DNA from: Agrostemma githago
Lineage: Eukaryota > Streptophyta > Magnoliopsida > Caryophyllales > Caryophyllaceae
DNA: 64,000 bases
NCBI GenBank assembly: GCA_958450325.1
Contig: OY288257.1
Location: 13,349,873 to 13,413,872, forward strand
Reading direction: 5' to 3'
In this document: positions 11,886 to 22,079 of the stretch, one piece after another
Layout of the letters: each line of letters starts with the position of its first letter
Numbering within the stretch: the stretch's first letter is position 1
Notes under the pieces: generated by a model
What the model saw: only the letters and a program-made list of their open reading frames with translations
Told to the model about the DNA's origin: nothing
Databases searched by the model: none
Made by a program: the position numbers and the translations under genes

Positions 11886-11994
11886 CACTCGATTGAGTCT
11901 TGGCTTGGACTCGATCGAGTGTGCCTTTAAGGTGGCTACTGCCTGGTTTTTCGGGTGCTACTCGATCAAGTGGCCCATGGCACTCGGTCGAGTG
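11886..11994. promoter_or_regulatory. CACTCGATCGAGTG palindromes, distal pair group (3' LTR)
   Basis: Four 14-bp palindrome variants start at 11886, 11908, 11959 and 11981, so each pair is exactly 22 bp apart. Cores vary (CGATTG, CGATCG, CGATCA, CGGTCG). The same four sites recur in the other LTR at 38229, 38251, 38302 and 38324 with the same 22-bp pitch. They lie downstream of the U3 TATA box on the minus strand, in transcribed LTR sequence. Confidence 0.8.
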
Positions 11995-12896
11995 CCCCTT
12001 GTACGAGGTATGGCTCGTTTCGTTTGTGCTTGTTTTAAATCGATGGTTAACCGAATCACATATAAATATGGCATGATTTATATGCGACTCGATTTTCGGT
12101 ACTCATAATGCGTGAATAACAATTACGAGGCCGTTATCGGAGATTTGAAAAAGGTGACGTAAGAGTTATTTTGGTTCGGACCGGGACGAAATAATTCCCT
12201 CCGCGTTACGTCATCCATAATAACCCTCACGGATTAAGTGATGTCCGGTTTAGCGTCAACGGGTTTCGTTCCGATCCTTGAAAATGGAATTAAACACGTT
12301 CAACTACGTACTATCACGATCGCGTTACGCCCTTGAGTGTCTAGGGCGATGCTCCTTGAAAGGGCGTCACCACTATCGCGACTCGTAAAGGGATTAAACG
12401 GACTTTGTGCAATAGTCGTAGTTAAACGGGTTTAACCTGAACTTAGTTTATGGATTTATAAGTACGCGGTATTAATATTAATATGATAAAAACGAATAAT
12501 AAACGATGTTAGCGGTTAGATGCGATAAAAAAAATGTTAGTTGTTAGTGATCATGTCGTTACTATCGACTAATTATAATACATAAACATAAATATACATA
12601 AAAAGAACGAAAAAGAAAGAAGGAGGAGATGTTGGTGTTGAATTGTCACACCCTCAACCTACATGCTCTTGCTTCTCGGAATACGGTTCGTCAAATGGCG
12701 GCAATGGCGCGGGAACGTCGAGATACGTAGGGAGAGTTGATGGTGTGCGTAAGGCTCGGTTTTTTGTATGGATTTGCTTAGGGTTGTAGTGTATTATGAT
12801 GGGGGACTTAGGGTTGGAAATGTAGGGTGTTTTGATGTGTAAAGTTGGCTGAAAATGATGATGGAAAAAGTTGTGAAATGTTGTGGGTTGATGGGG

Positions 12897-13014
12897 TATT
12901 TATAGAAGAAACCCCACGACCTAGGGTCACTCGATCGAGTGGCCCTAGTGCACTCGGTCGAGTGCCTTTGAAAACGGGTCTGCTCCGGATTTTGAGGCTC
13001 CACTCGACCGAGTG
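12897..13014 (-). promoter_or_regulatory. U3 promoter of Tat-like LTR: TATA box plus palindromes (3' LTR copy)
   Basis: TATAAATA on the minus strand (12897-12904). Upstream on that strand are palindromes at 12928 (CACTCGATCGAGTG), 12951 (CACTCGGTCGAGTG) and 13001 (CACTCGACCGAGTG). The first two are 23 bp apart. The nearest begins 24 bp from the TATA box, so this is proximal promoter position. Confidence 0.75.
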
Positions 13015-13956
13015 GATCAATTTGGACGAGCCATTTTAGGAAATGGTTGACTTTTGATATTTTTGAATTTTGTATTTGGGCGCACATTTCTAGAAGCGCA
13101 CCTGGTTGACCTTGTGTGACGGATTCGTCTTTGATCGGGTTTTGACCCGGTCGCCAAAAGACGGTTTTTATTTTTGGTGTCGGTTTTGGCCCAAATTAGT
13201 CTTATTTTACTCGGAACGACCCACTGGGCCTGAATTTGAGGTTAGTTTTGTGAGATTTGTATCCCGCTAAAAGCCCATGCCGGACATTACTGATTCTGAG
13301 CTCGTATCCGAGCGCATTAGAGCACGTTTGCGTCCGATCATCATCGGGTGTTTTGTTGGAGACTGCTATAGATACTAGCAGCCAAATGCGGGTGTCTACA
13401 GAGCCCCCACTCTGACTTAGGCTTGAACAAGGCGAGAGTCAGAGTAGCTACCAGGCCAATCGATGATTAAGCCCTGGTAGACTTCCGGTCGGGTCGTTTA
13501 TAGTCCGTTAGACTTGCGTGAAAGGGCTCGCCAGCCATAGGACAGAAATCATACCTGAGTTCCTGCTAATAGGGACAGCTCTGTGGGGAATTGGACTTGT
13601 CGCATAAGTCCTGGGTGCGCCTGCATGTGGGCTCATCCCGTGGAATGTCGCCTTTAGACTTTCCGCTGGGGAGGTATATGAATCATGCGGGCTTGCTTCT
13701 GAAGCCTCGGGTTGTACCTGTATCAGTTACATAAAGCTTTGCATGCAACATTTAGGCGAAACCCGACTCGTGCTGGGAAGTAAAAAATTTGGGCGAAAAA
13801 TTTAGACATATTTTTTATTTTTTTGAATTTTGACCAGACTGCTCGGGATGACTTAATTCCTACGCCCATAGGAGGAGACAAGAGTCGGGCCTGTATGCCT
13901 AAGCCCGCTTGGGCCAAGGAGGCACAGCAGCAGGGGAGCTACCAGGGTTTTGATGT

Positions 13957-13964
13957 TATAAATA
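13957..13964 (+). promoter_or_regulatory. TATA box of the antisense ORF
   Basis: A perfect TATAAATA lies 86 bp before the ATG at 14050, followed by a pyrimidine-rich leader (TTCTTCTCCTC). It gives the plus-strand ORF its own promoter, facing into the retrotransposon and against its gag-pol. Confidence 0.65.
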
Positions 13965-14049
13965 CATCATCCTGGCTTCTTCCGTTTTCTCACAATTCTC
14001 AAATCTTCTTCTCCTCAAGAAAAATTTATCTCTTTTAAGAAATTCAATT

Positions 14050-15851
14050 ATGGGTATTGAGCGTCTGACTGGCGTGCTGCAAGATTTGTCCCACCGTTTT
14101 AGGGACGCGAACAAGGTAGCCCTAAAGCAGTCGGGCATACTTCAATTGTTCACGTTTCGCCAGATGTACGTGGACCGTCATTTTCTTGACGCTTGTCTGT
14201 CCTTCTGGGATGACACCTACCACGTTTTCGCCTTTCCTCGGGGCGAAATCTGTCATCTCCCTGAGGAAATTGCTGCCATAGGAGGGTGGAACCCACTGCT
14301 CCGCCTTGTTGTCCCATTCTCGGTTCAAGACCCTAGGAGGAAATTACGGGAGTTTTTGGGGCTCTCCCATGCTGAAGTATCCCGCATGCTCGAAGGGGAT
14401 ACTGTTTCTTTGCTTGCCTTGGCTGAGAAGTTCATGAACCCGTACGACATCCGGGTTTTGCCCGTTCATAGCCGCATGGCGTTCGCTTTCTGCATGCTTC
14501 ACGTGTATGCTTTTGATGACTTGCTGTCTTGTATGGGCAGTGTTCGTCTTCTTGTTATTGCCGACCTGATGGAGACGGAATATAGTCCCGCCTGGCTGAT
14601 CACGGGGGAGATTATTCAGGGCTTGGACAACCGCAAAAGGGATGAGTCAGCCCGTTTGACTGGGAGCACCCGCCTGCTGCAGGTATATCGCTTTTCCTTT
14701 GATTTCTTTTTTTTTTTCGATTCGTGGTTTTTTTTTTTTGCGATATTCTGCTACAGGGGGCACTCGACCGAGTCACCCCGGCACTCGATTGAGTGCCCTC
14801 GTAAAAGAGCTTACTGCCCTATTTCAGGGGTGTCACTCGATCGAGTGACATCCGAGCACTCGATCGAGTACCCCTGGGCGGACGTCTAAGTTGTCCCGGA
14901 ATCTCATGAGCGTTGTTTTTTTTTAGCTCTGGCTATTTGAGAGGTTGTCGATTATCGAGCCTCCCCTCGACCCGAGTCGATATTGGTTTAACCAAGTGAT
15001 GATGAGGAGACGACCTACTGATTCATCCTGCCTTATTACCCAGAAGTATTGGGAGGAAGAGTTATCATTCCATCGCGGTCGATTGATTCGATGGGTGGTT
15101 CCGTGGTGGCCCATTTACTCCTGGACGAGTTTGGCGCCTAGAGATAAGGCACGCTACCAAGTGATTTTGTCCCTGAGCCAGACAGTTCACCTTTATCCTG
15201 ACAGTATACTCAGGCAGTATGGGTGGACTCAGCGTATCCCGGAGAACGAGGCAGTTGTGAGTGAACCTACCCAGCTGACCGACATTATGTGCGATACTTG
15301 GATTCAGAGGTGGTACACCCGAGTTACTTGGTCCGTTCCCAAGTCGCTTCACTCAACCTGGGTGTCCCACTCCTATGAGAGGTGAACCAAAGCGGAGACT
15401 GCCGAAGCCCGCGCTGCCTTGAAGGTTGACGAAGCCTTCGACCTGCTTCGGCGAGAGCAGGTCAAAGATAACAAGGATTTCTTCGCTGAAGGTGAGACTC
15501 CGGCCCCGCTGGTTCGTCTAATGCCGGGTCAGAGAGGAGGAGCCAGGACTCGAACAGGGGGGGTCCAGTGCTAGAGGTGCTCGGGGGGAAGTGAGCCCCC
15601 AGACAGGCTTGGAGAGGAGACTAGGGCCTAGACCATCAGTCCAGGACCGACTTGGTCCTAGGGATAGGCTGCCGGAGCATGTACGGGCTCGACTTGGGCC
15701 TGTAACAATAGCTGAAGATCCTCTGTCGAAGAAGAGGACTCGAGCCAAGGAGGTTCCCCTTGTCATCCGGGAACGCCCGCCCCCGCCTCGACGCCCCCGA
15801 GCCCCTTATGACCCGAAAGACAAAGGCAAGGGCAAGATGTCTGGATATTAG
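14050..15851 (+). pseudogene. Antisense additional ORF with plant mobile domain
   Basis: Lies between pol and the 3' LTR, in the opposite orientation to gag-pol. Exon 1 (14050-14682) encodes a plant mobile domain (PMD) N-part: LTGVLQDLSHRFRDAN, FRQMYVDRHFLDACLSFWD and LPEEIAAIGGW. The donor CAG|GTATAT after 14682 and the acceptor TTTTTAG|CTC before 14927 join in phase 0. Exon 2 begins LWLFERLSII, the conserved PMD tryptophan/phenylalanine helix. An in-frame TGA at 15383-15385 interrupts it, after which the same frame stays open to about 15570 (basic/acidic coiled part). Another frame continues to 15851 with a lysine/arginine-rich tail. PMD proteins act in gene silencing in plants (MAIN/MAIL1 family), and PMD additional ORFs are known in Tat-type elements, so a role in evading or steering silencing is plausible. 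That role is inference. The intron carries four of the element's palindromes. Confidence 0.75.
14761..14870. promoter_or_regulatory. Palindrome group inside the antisense ORF intron
   Basis: Sites start at 14761 (CACTCGACCGAGTC), 14782 (CACTCGATTGAGTG), 14834 (CACTCGATCGAGTG) and 14857 (CACTCGATCGAGTA), giving pairs with 21- and 23-bp pitch. This is the same motif as in the LTRs of this element, placed in the 244-bp intron (14683-14926). Confidence 0.75.
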
Positions 15852-16220
15852 TCTCCATAATTATTTGGATATTATTACTATTTTTGTTGTGTGCCTTTTT
15901 TTTTTTGTGGCTTTTCATGGCCGCTTTTTTTTGTAATTTGGAATTACCGAGTTTATCGGGGTTTTTTTTCGAGTTCCTGTCTTTTTCGTTATTGCAGTGG
16001 TTGTGCCCTTTTGAGGGGCTGCCTACGTATCCACAATTAGTGGAATCAAACCAAACGTAGTTCGGGCCTAGAGTTTTTTTTTTGCAATTTTCGAAATACA
16101 TCAAGACTATGAGTTCGAGATGTGCGACAGTAGGATAAATAATACTAAATTATTGACTTGCTTATAAATTTCGAAAAGAATGATTTTAAATAGATTTTGC
16201 AAATGACATTGAGTTAAGGT
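15852..16220. other. Spacer between convergent pol and antisense ORF
   Basis: T-rich on the plus strand with several T runs. I see no ORF. Both the gag-pol transcript (minus) and the antisense ORF (plus) should end here. Confidence 0.4.
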
Positions 16221-16996
16221 TTAGGGGTAGTAGCGCTTCAGCTGGTCCAAGTTGGTCGGGTTGACAAATTCATTCCCGTCCAGGTCCGTCAGCATCACTG
16301 CTTCTCCTGATAGAACCTTCTTCACCAGGTATGGCCCAGCCCAATTGGGTTTGAATTTTCCCCTTGGGTCAACCAGTAATAATGCACGGACTGATTTGAG
16401 AACCAGATCCCCTTCTTTTATATTCCTGGGCCTAACTCTTTTGTTAAAGGCCCGTTGGATTCTCTTCTGATATATTTGGATGTTATTGAGGGCCCGAGAC
16501 CGCCATTCGTCCAAGAGAACCAACGAGTCATATCGAGCTTGAACCTAATCTGCTTCGGGAACTTGGCTTTCTAGTAGAATTCGGAGAGACAGTATTTCTA
16601 ATTCGACTGGCTGGACTGCTTCCATTCCGTATGTCAAATAATATGGAGTTGCTCTTGTTGCAGTTCGGATCGATGTCCGGTACCCCCATAGGGCAAAGGG
16701 TATTTTGTCGGGCCAGTCCCGATAATTATCAGCCATCTTTTTAAGTATGGTGACAATTGTTTTATTAGCAGCCTCCACCGCTCCATTTGTTTGGGGACGG
16801 TAAGGCGAAGATGTATGCCCTTTGGATTTTGTATTTTGCTAGCAGAGTAGCGGTTTCGGCTTGGAAGTGGGTCCCGTGATTACTGATAAACTCGTGTGGG
16901 ATCCCGTATCGGCATATGATCTTATTCTGGATAAATTTGGCCACGTGCTTGGCGTTCAAGACATGATATGACTCGGCTTCGACCCATTTGGTGAAA
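16221..16996 (-). pseudogene. Integrase C-terminal half of the Tat-like element
   Basis: Continues the integrase that breaks off at 25670. Reading minus from 16996: YFTKWVEAESYHVLNAKHV, then RYGIPHEFISNHGTHF, where the second catalytic Asp of D,D-35-E is Asn (SN in place of the usual SD). A one-base frameshift lies near 16795. The next frame has the catalytic Glu context NGAVEAANKTI and the WPDKIPFALWGYRT region. An in-frame TAG at 16545-16547 follows. The last ORF has the integrase C-terminal basic/GPY region (PNWAGPYLVKKVL) and ends at 16221. No chromodomain is present, as expected for the Tat clade. Catalytically dead by substitution, frameshift and stop. Confidence 0.88.
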
Positions 16997-17001
16997 TAGT
17001 C

Positions 17002-18376
17002 TGATAAGCTAGTCGTATACCTATCAAAGATAACCAACTTAGGTCTAACTAAAAATATAGCTAGGGAAGTCGGGATCGAATTCACAGGGAGACAAATAAA
17101 TCCTACTCGTATTAAAGTCTATCTAAGTAACAATCGGGGGGTTTTGTTTTGTTTTTATCTAAACTAAAGTAGTGAAGGAAAGAGAATTAAAAGGGAAGAA
17201 ATAACTAAAATAAAATAAGATGAATTTAAGATGAATAAAAATATGGAGAGGAAACTAGGATTGTCGGTTCACTACGAATCTCATATGGTCACGGTCTAAG
17301 TCACAGGTCTGTCGCAGATATTGGTCTAAGGGGTATTGAAAAGGTCCTTCCGGTCCGCTATTCACCCTAGCATGCTTCTAACGGCTTCCGATCTTATTAG
17401 GGCAAACTAATGTGTTGTAGCAGGTCTAACTTTTACCAGGCTTCCGATCTTAGGTTCAAGTTTACCGAATTCAATTAATCAATCATGCGCATTAACTGAC
17501 TAATCGCGATTATATGCTACAATTGAGAACTCAGACACAAAATCATTGACAGATCTATAAATTATTTAGTGACCACATTCAATTCGCAGATCCCCTAAAT
17601 CCTAGCGAGGAAAATTAGCTACTCATGATTAATTTGATAATAACAAGATTGATAGAAGAATTTACTAGATTGAATATGATGAATACTAATAAATTTACGA
17701 CAAGCATAAAACAATAATTAAGTACGAAGAAGAATCAATCAAGAACGAAGAAGGAAGAAAGATTAATAAAATTACCGAAGGAATGAAGGCGATTAGAATC
17801 TTGAAGTGCTTACAATAACCGAGTTTTTGGGAAGAAATTAAAACTAGAGAGAATAAGAGTAGAGAAGAAGTCTAAAAGAAATCTAAAGAGTAGTAAGTTG
17901 TGTAGAGATCCCTTCAATGTGGCTGAAAAGCCCTATTTATACAAATCAAATAACCTAAAAACTGTTTAGGAAATTCCTTTGTGTTTAGGAAATTTCTTGC
18001 TGATCACGAAGCCTGTCCGCGGTCCAGAGAATAGTCGGCCGACTATTGTAATAGTCGGTCGACTATTCATTTATCAACTTGAATTCTGCAGCTCCAGAAT
18101 AGTCGGCCGACTATTGTAATAGTCGGTCGACTATAGTCATGGTCGGCCGACTATCTTAATAGTCGGTCGACTATTGCTCGTTTCAGCGAACAGCTCTTCT
18201 AGCTTCGTTTTGGCCCGGTTTTGGTTCGTTTTAGCTCCTTTGTCTCCTGTTTCTGCAAAATGACAATACAACCACAAAGTAGCCAATTCGGGGCAAAATA
18301 ATAGTTTTCACTATTCAATAAACACGAGAATGCGCGTATAAAAGGTATAAAAAGTGTATATGAAATACGCGCATCA
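17002..18376 (-). repeat. 3' LTR of the gag-protease element
   Basis: 1375 bp, TG...CA ends, paired with 24290-25664 at a constant offset of 7288. Contains six phased palindromes (18031-18174) and the TATA box complement at about 17936-17943 (TATTTATA in plus view). A short repeat, CTTCCGATCTTA, occurs twice (about 17385 and 17448). Confidence 0.93.
18031..18174. promoter_or_regulatory. Phased ATAGTCGGCCGACTAT palindromes in the 3' LTR
   Basis: Six 16-bp palindromes start at 18031, 18051, 18099, 18119, 18139 and 18159. Spacing is exactly 20 bp within each run. Cores alternate GGCC and GGTC strictly. On the coding (minus) strand they lie about 90-240 bp upstream of the TATA box. Confidence 0.85.
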
Positions 18377-19975
18377 AATCTCCCCAAACCAAACCCTTGC
18401 TTGTCCTCAAGCAAGCACAAAACAATAACTCAATCCTAATGGAATGTATATAGCTCATAGCGGAATATGCTCCAAAGTCGCCCAAACCAATGCGCAACAA
18501 TTAAAATAAATGTAAACAACCACATACAACAAGCTTGACCAATGACAACAGTACTGAACCTTCAACCTTGCAAGACTCGTCTATGTCGGACTCTCACGGA
18601 ACGCTCATCACACAAATCGGGTGATATTGTGAGTTTATGTAAAAACGGAAAGACAAAGCACTCACCTAAACTGCGACCTACAAGAACATGCATGCAATCT
18701 AACATGAAATCAATCTCTAATAACCGTACATACGCATTTTATCGGGAAAAGACACGTGCCAAGGACTTACATATGGTATAAAGTGAGGTTGATCGGGTAA
18801 GAAGGGGCAAAACGATATGGATATGTGGAGGTAAAAGCCAAGCTAGTACAACTACAACCAACATAAAATTCATTCCGTTCTCACCAAACTCTAGTAGAAG
18901 AAATTAGGCATAATAACAAGCGCCTTATAAAAACCGCTTCTCACCAATAACTATGAAATTAGAGAGATCAATTCTTTTCTCATAGCAAAAACACATTCTT
19001 CTTCTAGTTTCACTTCAATTTTTTTTTCTTTTCTTCTTCTTTCCTTTCTTTTTTTTTTTTCTTTTTTTTTCTTTTTCATTCGAGATTTTTTCTCATTGAT
19101 TTTTTTTTCTTTTCATTCATTTTTTTTCAATTTCCCTTTTTCTTTTCCACTAACATGGTACCAAAATTAACCCGAAAAAAACAATTTCGTCCAATTCATC
19201 TACTAGCTTGACTAGGGTAGGCAAGTTATGGCATGTAGTTAATAAACGGGTCAAACAGGTCAATTTGGCTATGTGAGGCTCATGGGAATTAATTAAAAGA
19301 AAGGATTTGCCTTTTTCGCACATGTCAAAACCACGAGTCAAAAACGTACAGGTACCTAAGAGACGAATGTCATGCTTATGCAGTTTGATATTACATGCCT
19401 CATAAGGAGTACTACTCTCAACCTAAATGAAACTGATCATGAATGTCATCAGTTTAAGGCTCTAATTCCTTACAAATCTGAGTAGTTTGCCAACAATGAG
19501 TTAAGTTTATTCGTTCGGTACCGTTAACCAAAGATGCAAAAATGTCGCATGTGATTATATACAAAAAATCTAACGGCGCACTAGCATAAGCAACTAAATG
19601 AAGACATATAAGCATTATCATCATCGCTACATAGCATTCCGACTCAACTAAGACTCGGCTAAATGCAAAAACATTTTTTTGATGATTTTTTTTATGCATG
19701 TGGAAATGCAAGAAATATGCAGATGGATGAAAACAGACAGAAGCATACCCTCCCCAAACCAAATCACACAATGCCCTCATTGTGTATAGCAAACAGTAAG
19801 AGTCACAATAAATACGGGGAAGGAATGCTAAACGATGGAAGTGCAAAAAGAAAAAGAAGAACTACTTACAAGATATATACAAATGGAGACCTCCCCAAAC
19901 CGTCCTAATCGGAGCTCTCGTCACCGCTCTCCTCCTGATCACCAGTTCCACTATCGTCATCTCCATCATCGTCGT
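18377..19975. other. Non-coding 3' region of the gag-protease element
   Basis: No supportable ORF. Includes a strong pyrimidine/T tract on the plus strand at about 19010-19150. The minus-strand end (GAGGACAAGCAAGGGTTTGG at about 18400) is the conserved pre-polypurine-tract signature of Athila-like elements. This is where pol would be in an autonomous copy. Confidence 0.6.
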
Positions 19976-20236
19976 CTACCTCCTCGTCATCTCTTTGCTC
20001 ATTCCCGGCATTGTTACCATAGCCTCCCTCGGGGTAGGTGTAGTAAGTCGGGTGCCAACCTTAAGAGCTGCCAATCGGATAAAACGCTCCCTCTGATCAG
20101 CTGAGGCAAACTGAATGTTAGGGTATTCCGGTATGCCTTCCTCGGGAAATGGAACGAGATCCTGAGTTGGCGCTGACTCCCGGCTAATGTCGGTCCGACG
20201 TCTTGTGCTCCCCCGACGTTGTCTTTTTGCATCCAT
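19976..20236 (-). pseudogene. Possible remnant of the Athila third ORF
   Basis: An 86-residue ORF starting MDAKRQRRGSTRRRTDISRE, then IPEYPNIQFASADQRERFIR LAALKVG. A basic start followed by an F/P-rich segment with Q-R-E-R-F-x-R-L resembles the N-terminus of the ORF that Athila-type elements carry downstream of pol (often called env-like). It ends after a few dozen residues of similarity, so it looks like a truncated stub. The family assignment is from pattern memory only. Confidence 0.4.
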
Positions 20237-20494
20237 TTCGACCTGAAATAGCAGAATTCAGACTAGTGTACTACTCACACAAAAAACCCCCAAATCAATT
20301 GAAATCAAAACCCTAATTTCATGACTGAAATTTGGGTAAAAACATGATAATGTGAAAGAAATCAATTGATTTGGGTGAACAAATGAGTAATAGCATAAAT
20401 CTGAGACAAATTAAGTCGAAAATCTGAAATTCAAGCAGCCTGAAGTACTGCGACAGAAACCAGCAAACGCGAAAACAAATCGCCCGACAGAACG

Positions 20495-20570
20495 ATAGTC
20501 GTCCGACTATCGCAATAGTCGTCCGACTATTAGAATAGTCCCCCTACTTTTCCGATAGTCGGCGACTCCG
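20495..20570. promoter_or_regulatory. Internal palindrome group A of the gag-protease element
   Basis: Two perfect-arm sites ATAGTCGTCCGACTAT at 20495 and 20515. Two decayed sites at 20535 (ATAGTCCCCCTA) and 20555 (ATAGTCGGCGACTCC) keep the same 20-bp register. Lies upstream (minus strand) of the small ORF at 20236. Confidence 0.75.
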
Positions 20571-20932
20571 GCGAACAGCAGAGAACGTACAGTGCAGCAG
20601 TTAGTCGGAAGAAAAAAAAGAAAATCGACACAAGAAAACTTACTTGAATGGCCGGAAAGTAGTTACAATTTTAATAGAGACGAGAAAATAGCAAGGATGA
20701 AAAGATTAGAGAAGAAAAAAGGGATGGAGAGAAGGAGATGGGTAGGGATTTGAGAATGAAGATGGAGGTTTGAAATGGAGAAGATGAAGGTAAGGATGGA
20801 GGTAGGTGGGAGGAGTAAGAAAATAGGGTTTAGGAGTTTATTTTTCAAATTAAAAATAACTGAAGTAGAGTAAAGAGAGAAAAAAACTTATGTGACGGAA
20901 ATTGTCATCCAAGGTGCGCGACTTTTGCCAGA

Positions 20933-21010
20933 ATAGTCGGCCGACTATTAAAAATAGTCGTCCGACTATTATAATAGTCGGTCGACTATAAAAATAGTCG
21001 GTCGACTATT
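20933..21010. promoter_or_regulatory. Internal palindrome group B of the gag-protease element
   Basis: Four sites at 20933 (core GGCC), 20954 (GTCC), 20974 (GGTC) and 20994 (GGTC), spaced 21, 20 and 20 bp. Located just 3' of the protease ORF in the sense direction. Confidence 0.8.
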
Positions 21011-21218
21011 GTTGACCAGTTCCAGTTTTCCGTCAGCAGCCTGTTCTCTGCAAAACTCAATTCAAACCTTTAGACCCTCGTTCTCACCCTCACAAAATCT
21101 ATAATGCAGAAAATTAAATATGCTCTAACTAACTAAATGCAGGTACAAATGTTTTACAACCCGGGTTGCCTCCCGGTCAGCGCTGGTTTAAGGTCCCGCA
21201 CGACCGTAGTCACTTTGC

Positions 21219-22079
21219 TCAGTTGGTGACTGTATCGAGGTGCAAAACCTCGACTCCTCCTCCTTTCTCGTCCTTAATATGGTGATGTTGGTCATTCACC
21301 TTGAAACGATTCCTCGCAGTGGACTTCTTCTTTTCTACCTTATTACTTATGATGACGGAACAAGACTTAGAATCGTCTCGAAATACATGGTCCGATATAT
21401 AGTGTGTAGATCCTAGCATATCCCACACAACGTCATCATTAAGCTCATCACCTGCACAAGTGTCTAAACACATCAAAGCCTCGAGTGGGTCCCTTCTCAG
21501 GGAATCCATACAAACATCAAAAACAGCATCATCAATGATATCGAGCGCATAGCATGTGTCTTCTATCATAGGCTTAGCTAATGTGTTAGCCAAGTTAAAG
21601 GTCACTTTATCGTCCCCCACCTCTAGAGTCAAGCGTCCGTGCTTGACATCTATGAGGGCCCCCGCAGTATGTAGAAACGGCCTACCTAAAATTATAGGAA
21701 TTTGAGTATCCTCAGCCATATCTAGAACAATAAAATCGACAGGTATAAAGAATTTACCTATCCTAACGGGGACATCCTCTAAGATTCCTAGAGGACGTTT
21801 GACCGACCTATCAGCCATCTGAAGAGTCACACTTGTGACTTTAAGCTGACCCATATTTAGTTTCTCGCAAACTGAATAGGGCATGACACTGACACTTGCA
21901 CCCAAATCACATAAAGCTTTATCGATTACATGGGTGCCTATGGTGCAAGGTATGGAAAAACTACCCGGGTCTTTCATTTTGGGTGGAGACTTACTTTGAA
22001 TTAAAGCACTACACTCAGCAGTAAAAGCAATAGTCTCATGTTCATTAAAGTTCCTCTTACGGGTCAGAATATCTTTCAT
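21219..22079 (-). CDS. Athila-type aspartic protease region
   Basis: 286 residues. Begins MKDILTRKRNFNEHETIAFT and contains a retropepsin active-site block LCDLGASVSVMP near residue 56, where D-L-G-A is the Athila form of D-T/S-G. A second-half motif, IILGRPFLHTAGALID, is near residue 128. The ORF ends after an acidic region with no RT. Its start overlaps the gag stop by four bases (ATGA). The frame upstream of the Met also reads protease-like residues (PSYAKF), so a single-base shift or a programmed frameshift may connect the two ORFs. It would mature Gag in virus-like particles. Being intact in a young element, it may still be functional. Confidence 0.82.
   Translation of the reverse strand: MKDILTRKRNFNEHETIAFTAECSALIQSKSPPKMKDPGSFSIPCTIGTHVIDKALCDLGASVSVMPYSVCEKLNMGQLKVTSVTLQMADRSVKRPLGILEDVPVRIGKFFIPVDFIVLDMAEDTQIPIILGRPFLHTAGALIDVKHGRLTLEVGDDKVTFNLANTLAKPMIEDTCYALDIIDDAVFDVCMDSLRRDPLEALMCLDTCAGDELNDDVVWDMLGSTHYISDHVFRDDSKSCSVIISNKVEKKKSTARNRFKVNDQHHHIKDEKGGGVEVLHLDTVTN

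Larger units (their letters stand above)
6781..13400 (-). repeat. 3' LTR of the Tat-like element (split by hAT)
   Basis: TG...CA ends. Native length about 2.6 kb once the 4015-bp hAT and one 8-bp duplication are removed. It matches the right LTR apart from scattered substitutions and small indels; for example, AAGCATG is followed by 13 extra bases at 11270. It contains the U3 TATA box (12897-12904, minus strand) and two palindrome groups. The adjoining polypurine tract is the complement of 13401-13414 (AGAGTGGGGGCTC). Confidence 0.93.

Noticed and set aside
12794..13087. Paired minus-strand ORFs at 12794-13087 and 39137-39430
   Set aside because: Both are the same U3/leader segment of the LTRs, containing TATA box and palindromes. 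No protein family seen.
18031..18174. CRISPR-like array of short repeats with short spacers
   Set aside because: The repeats are 16-bp palindromes at 20-bp pitch in a plant LTR. Spacers are only about 4 bp and there are no cas genes.
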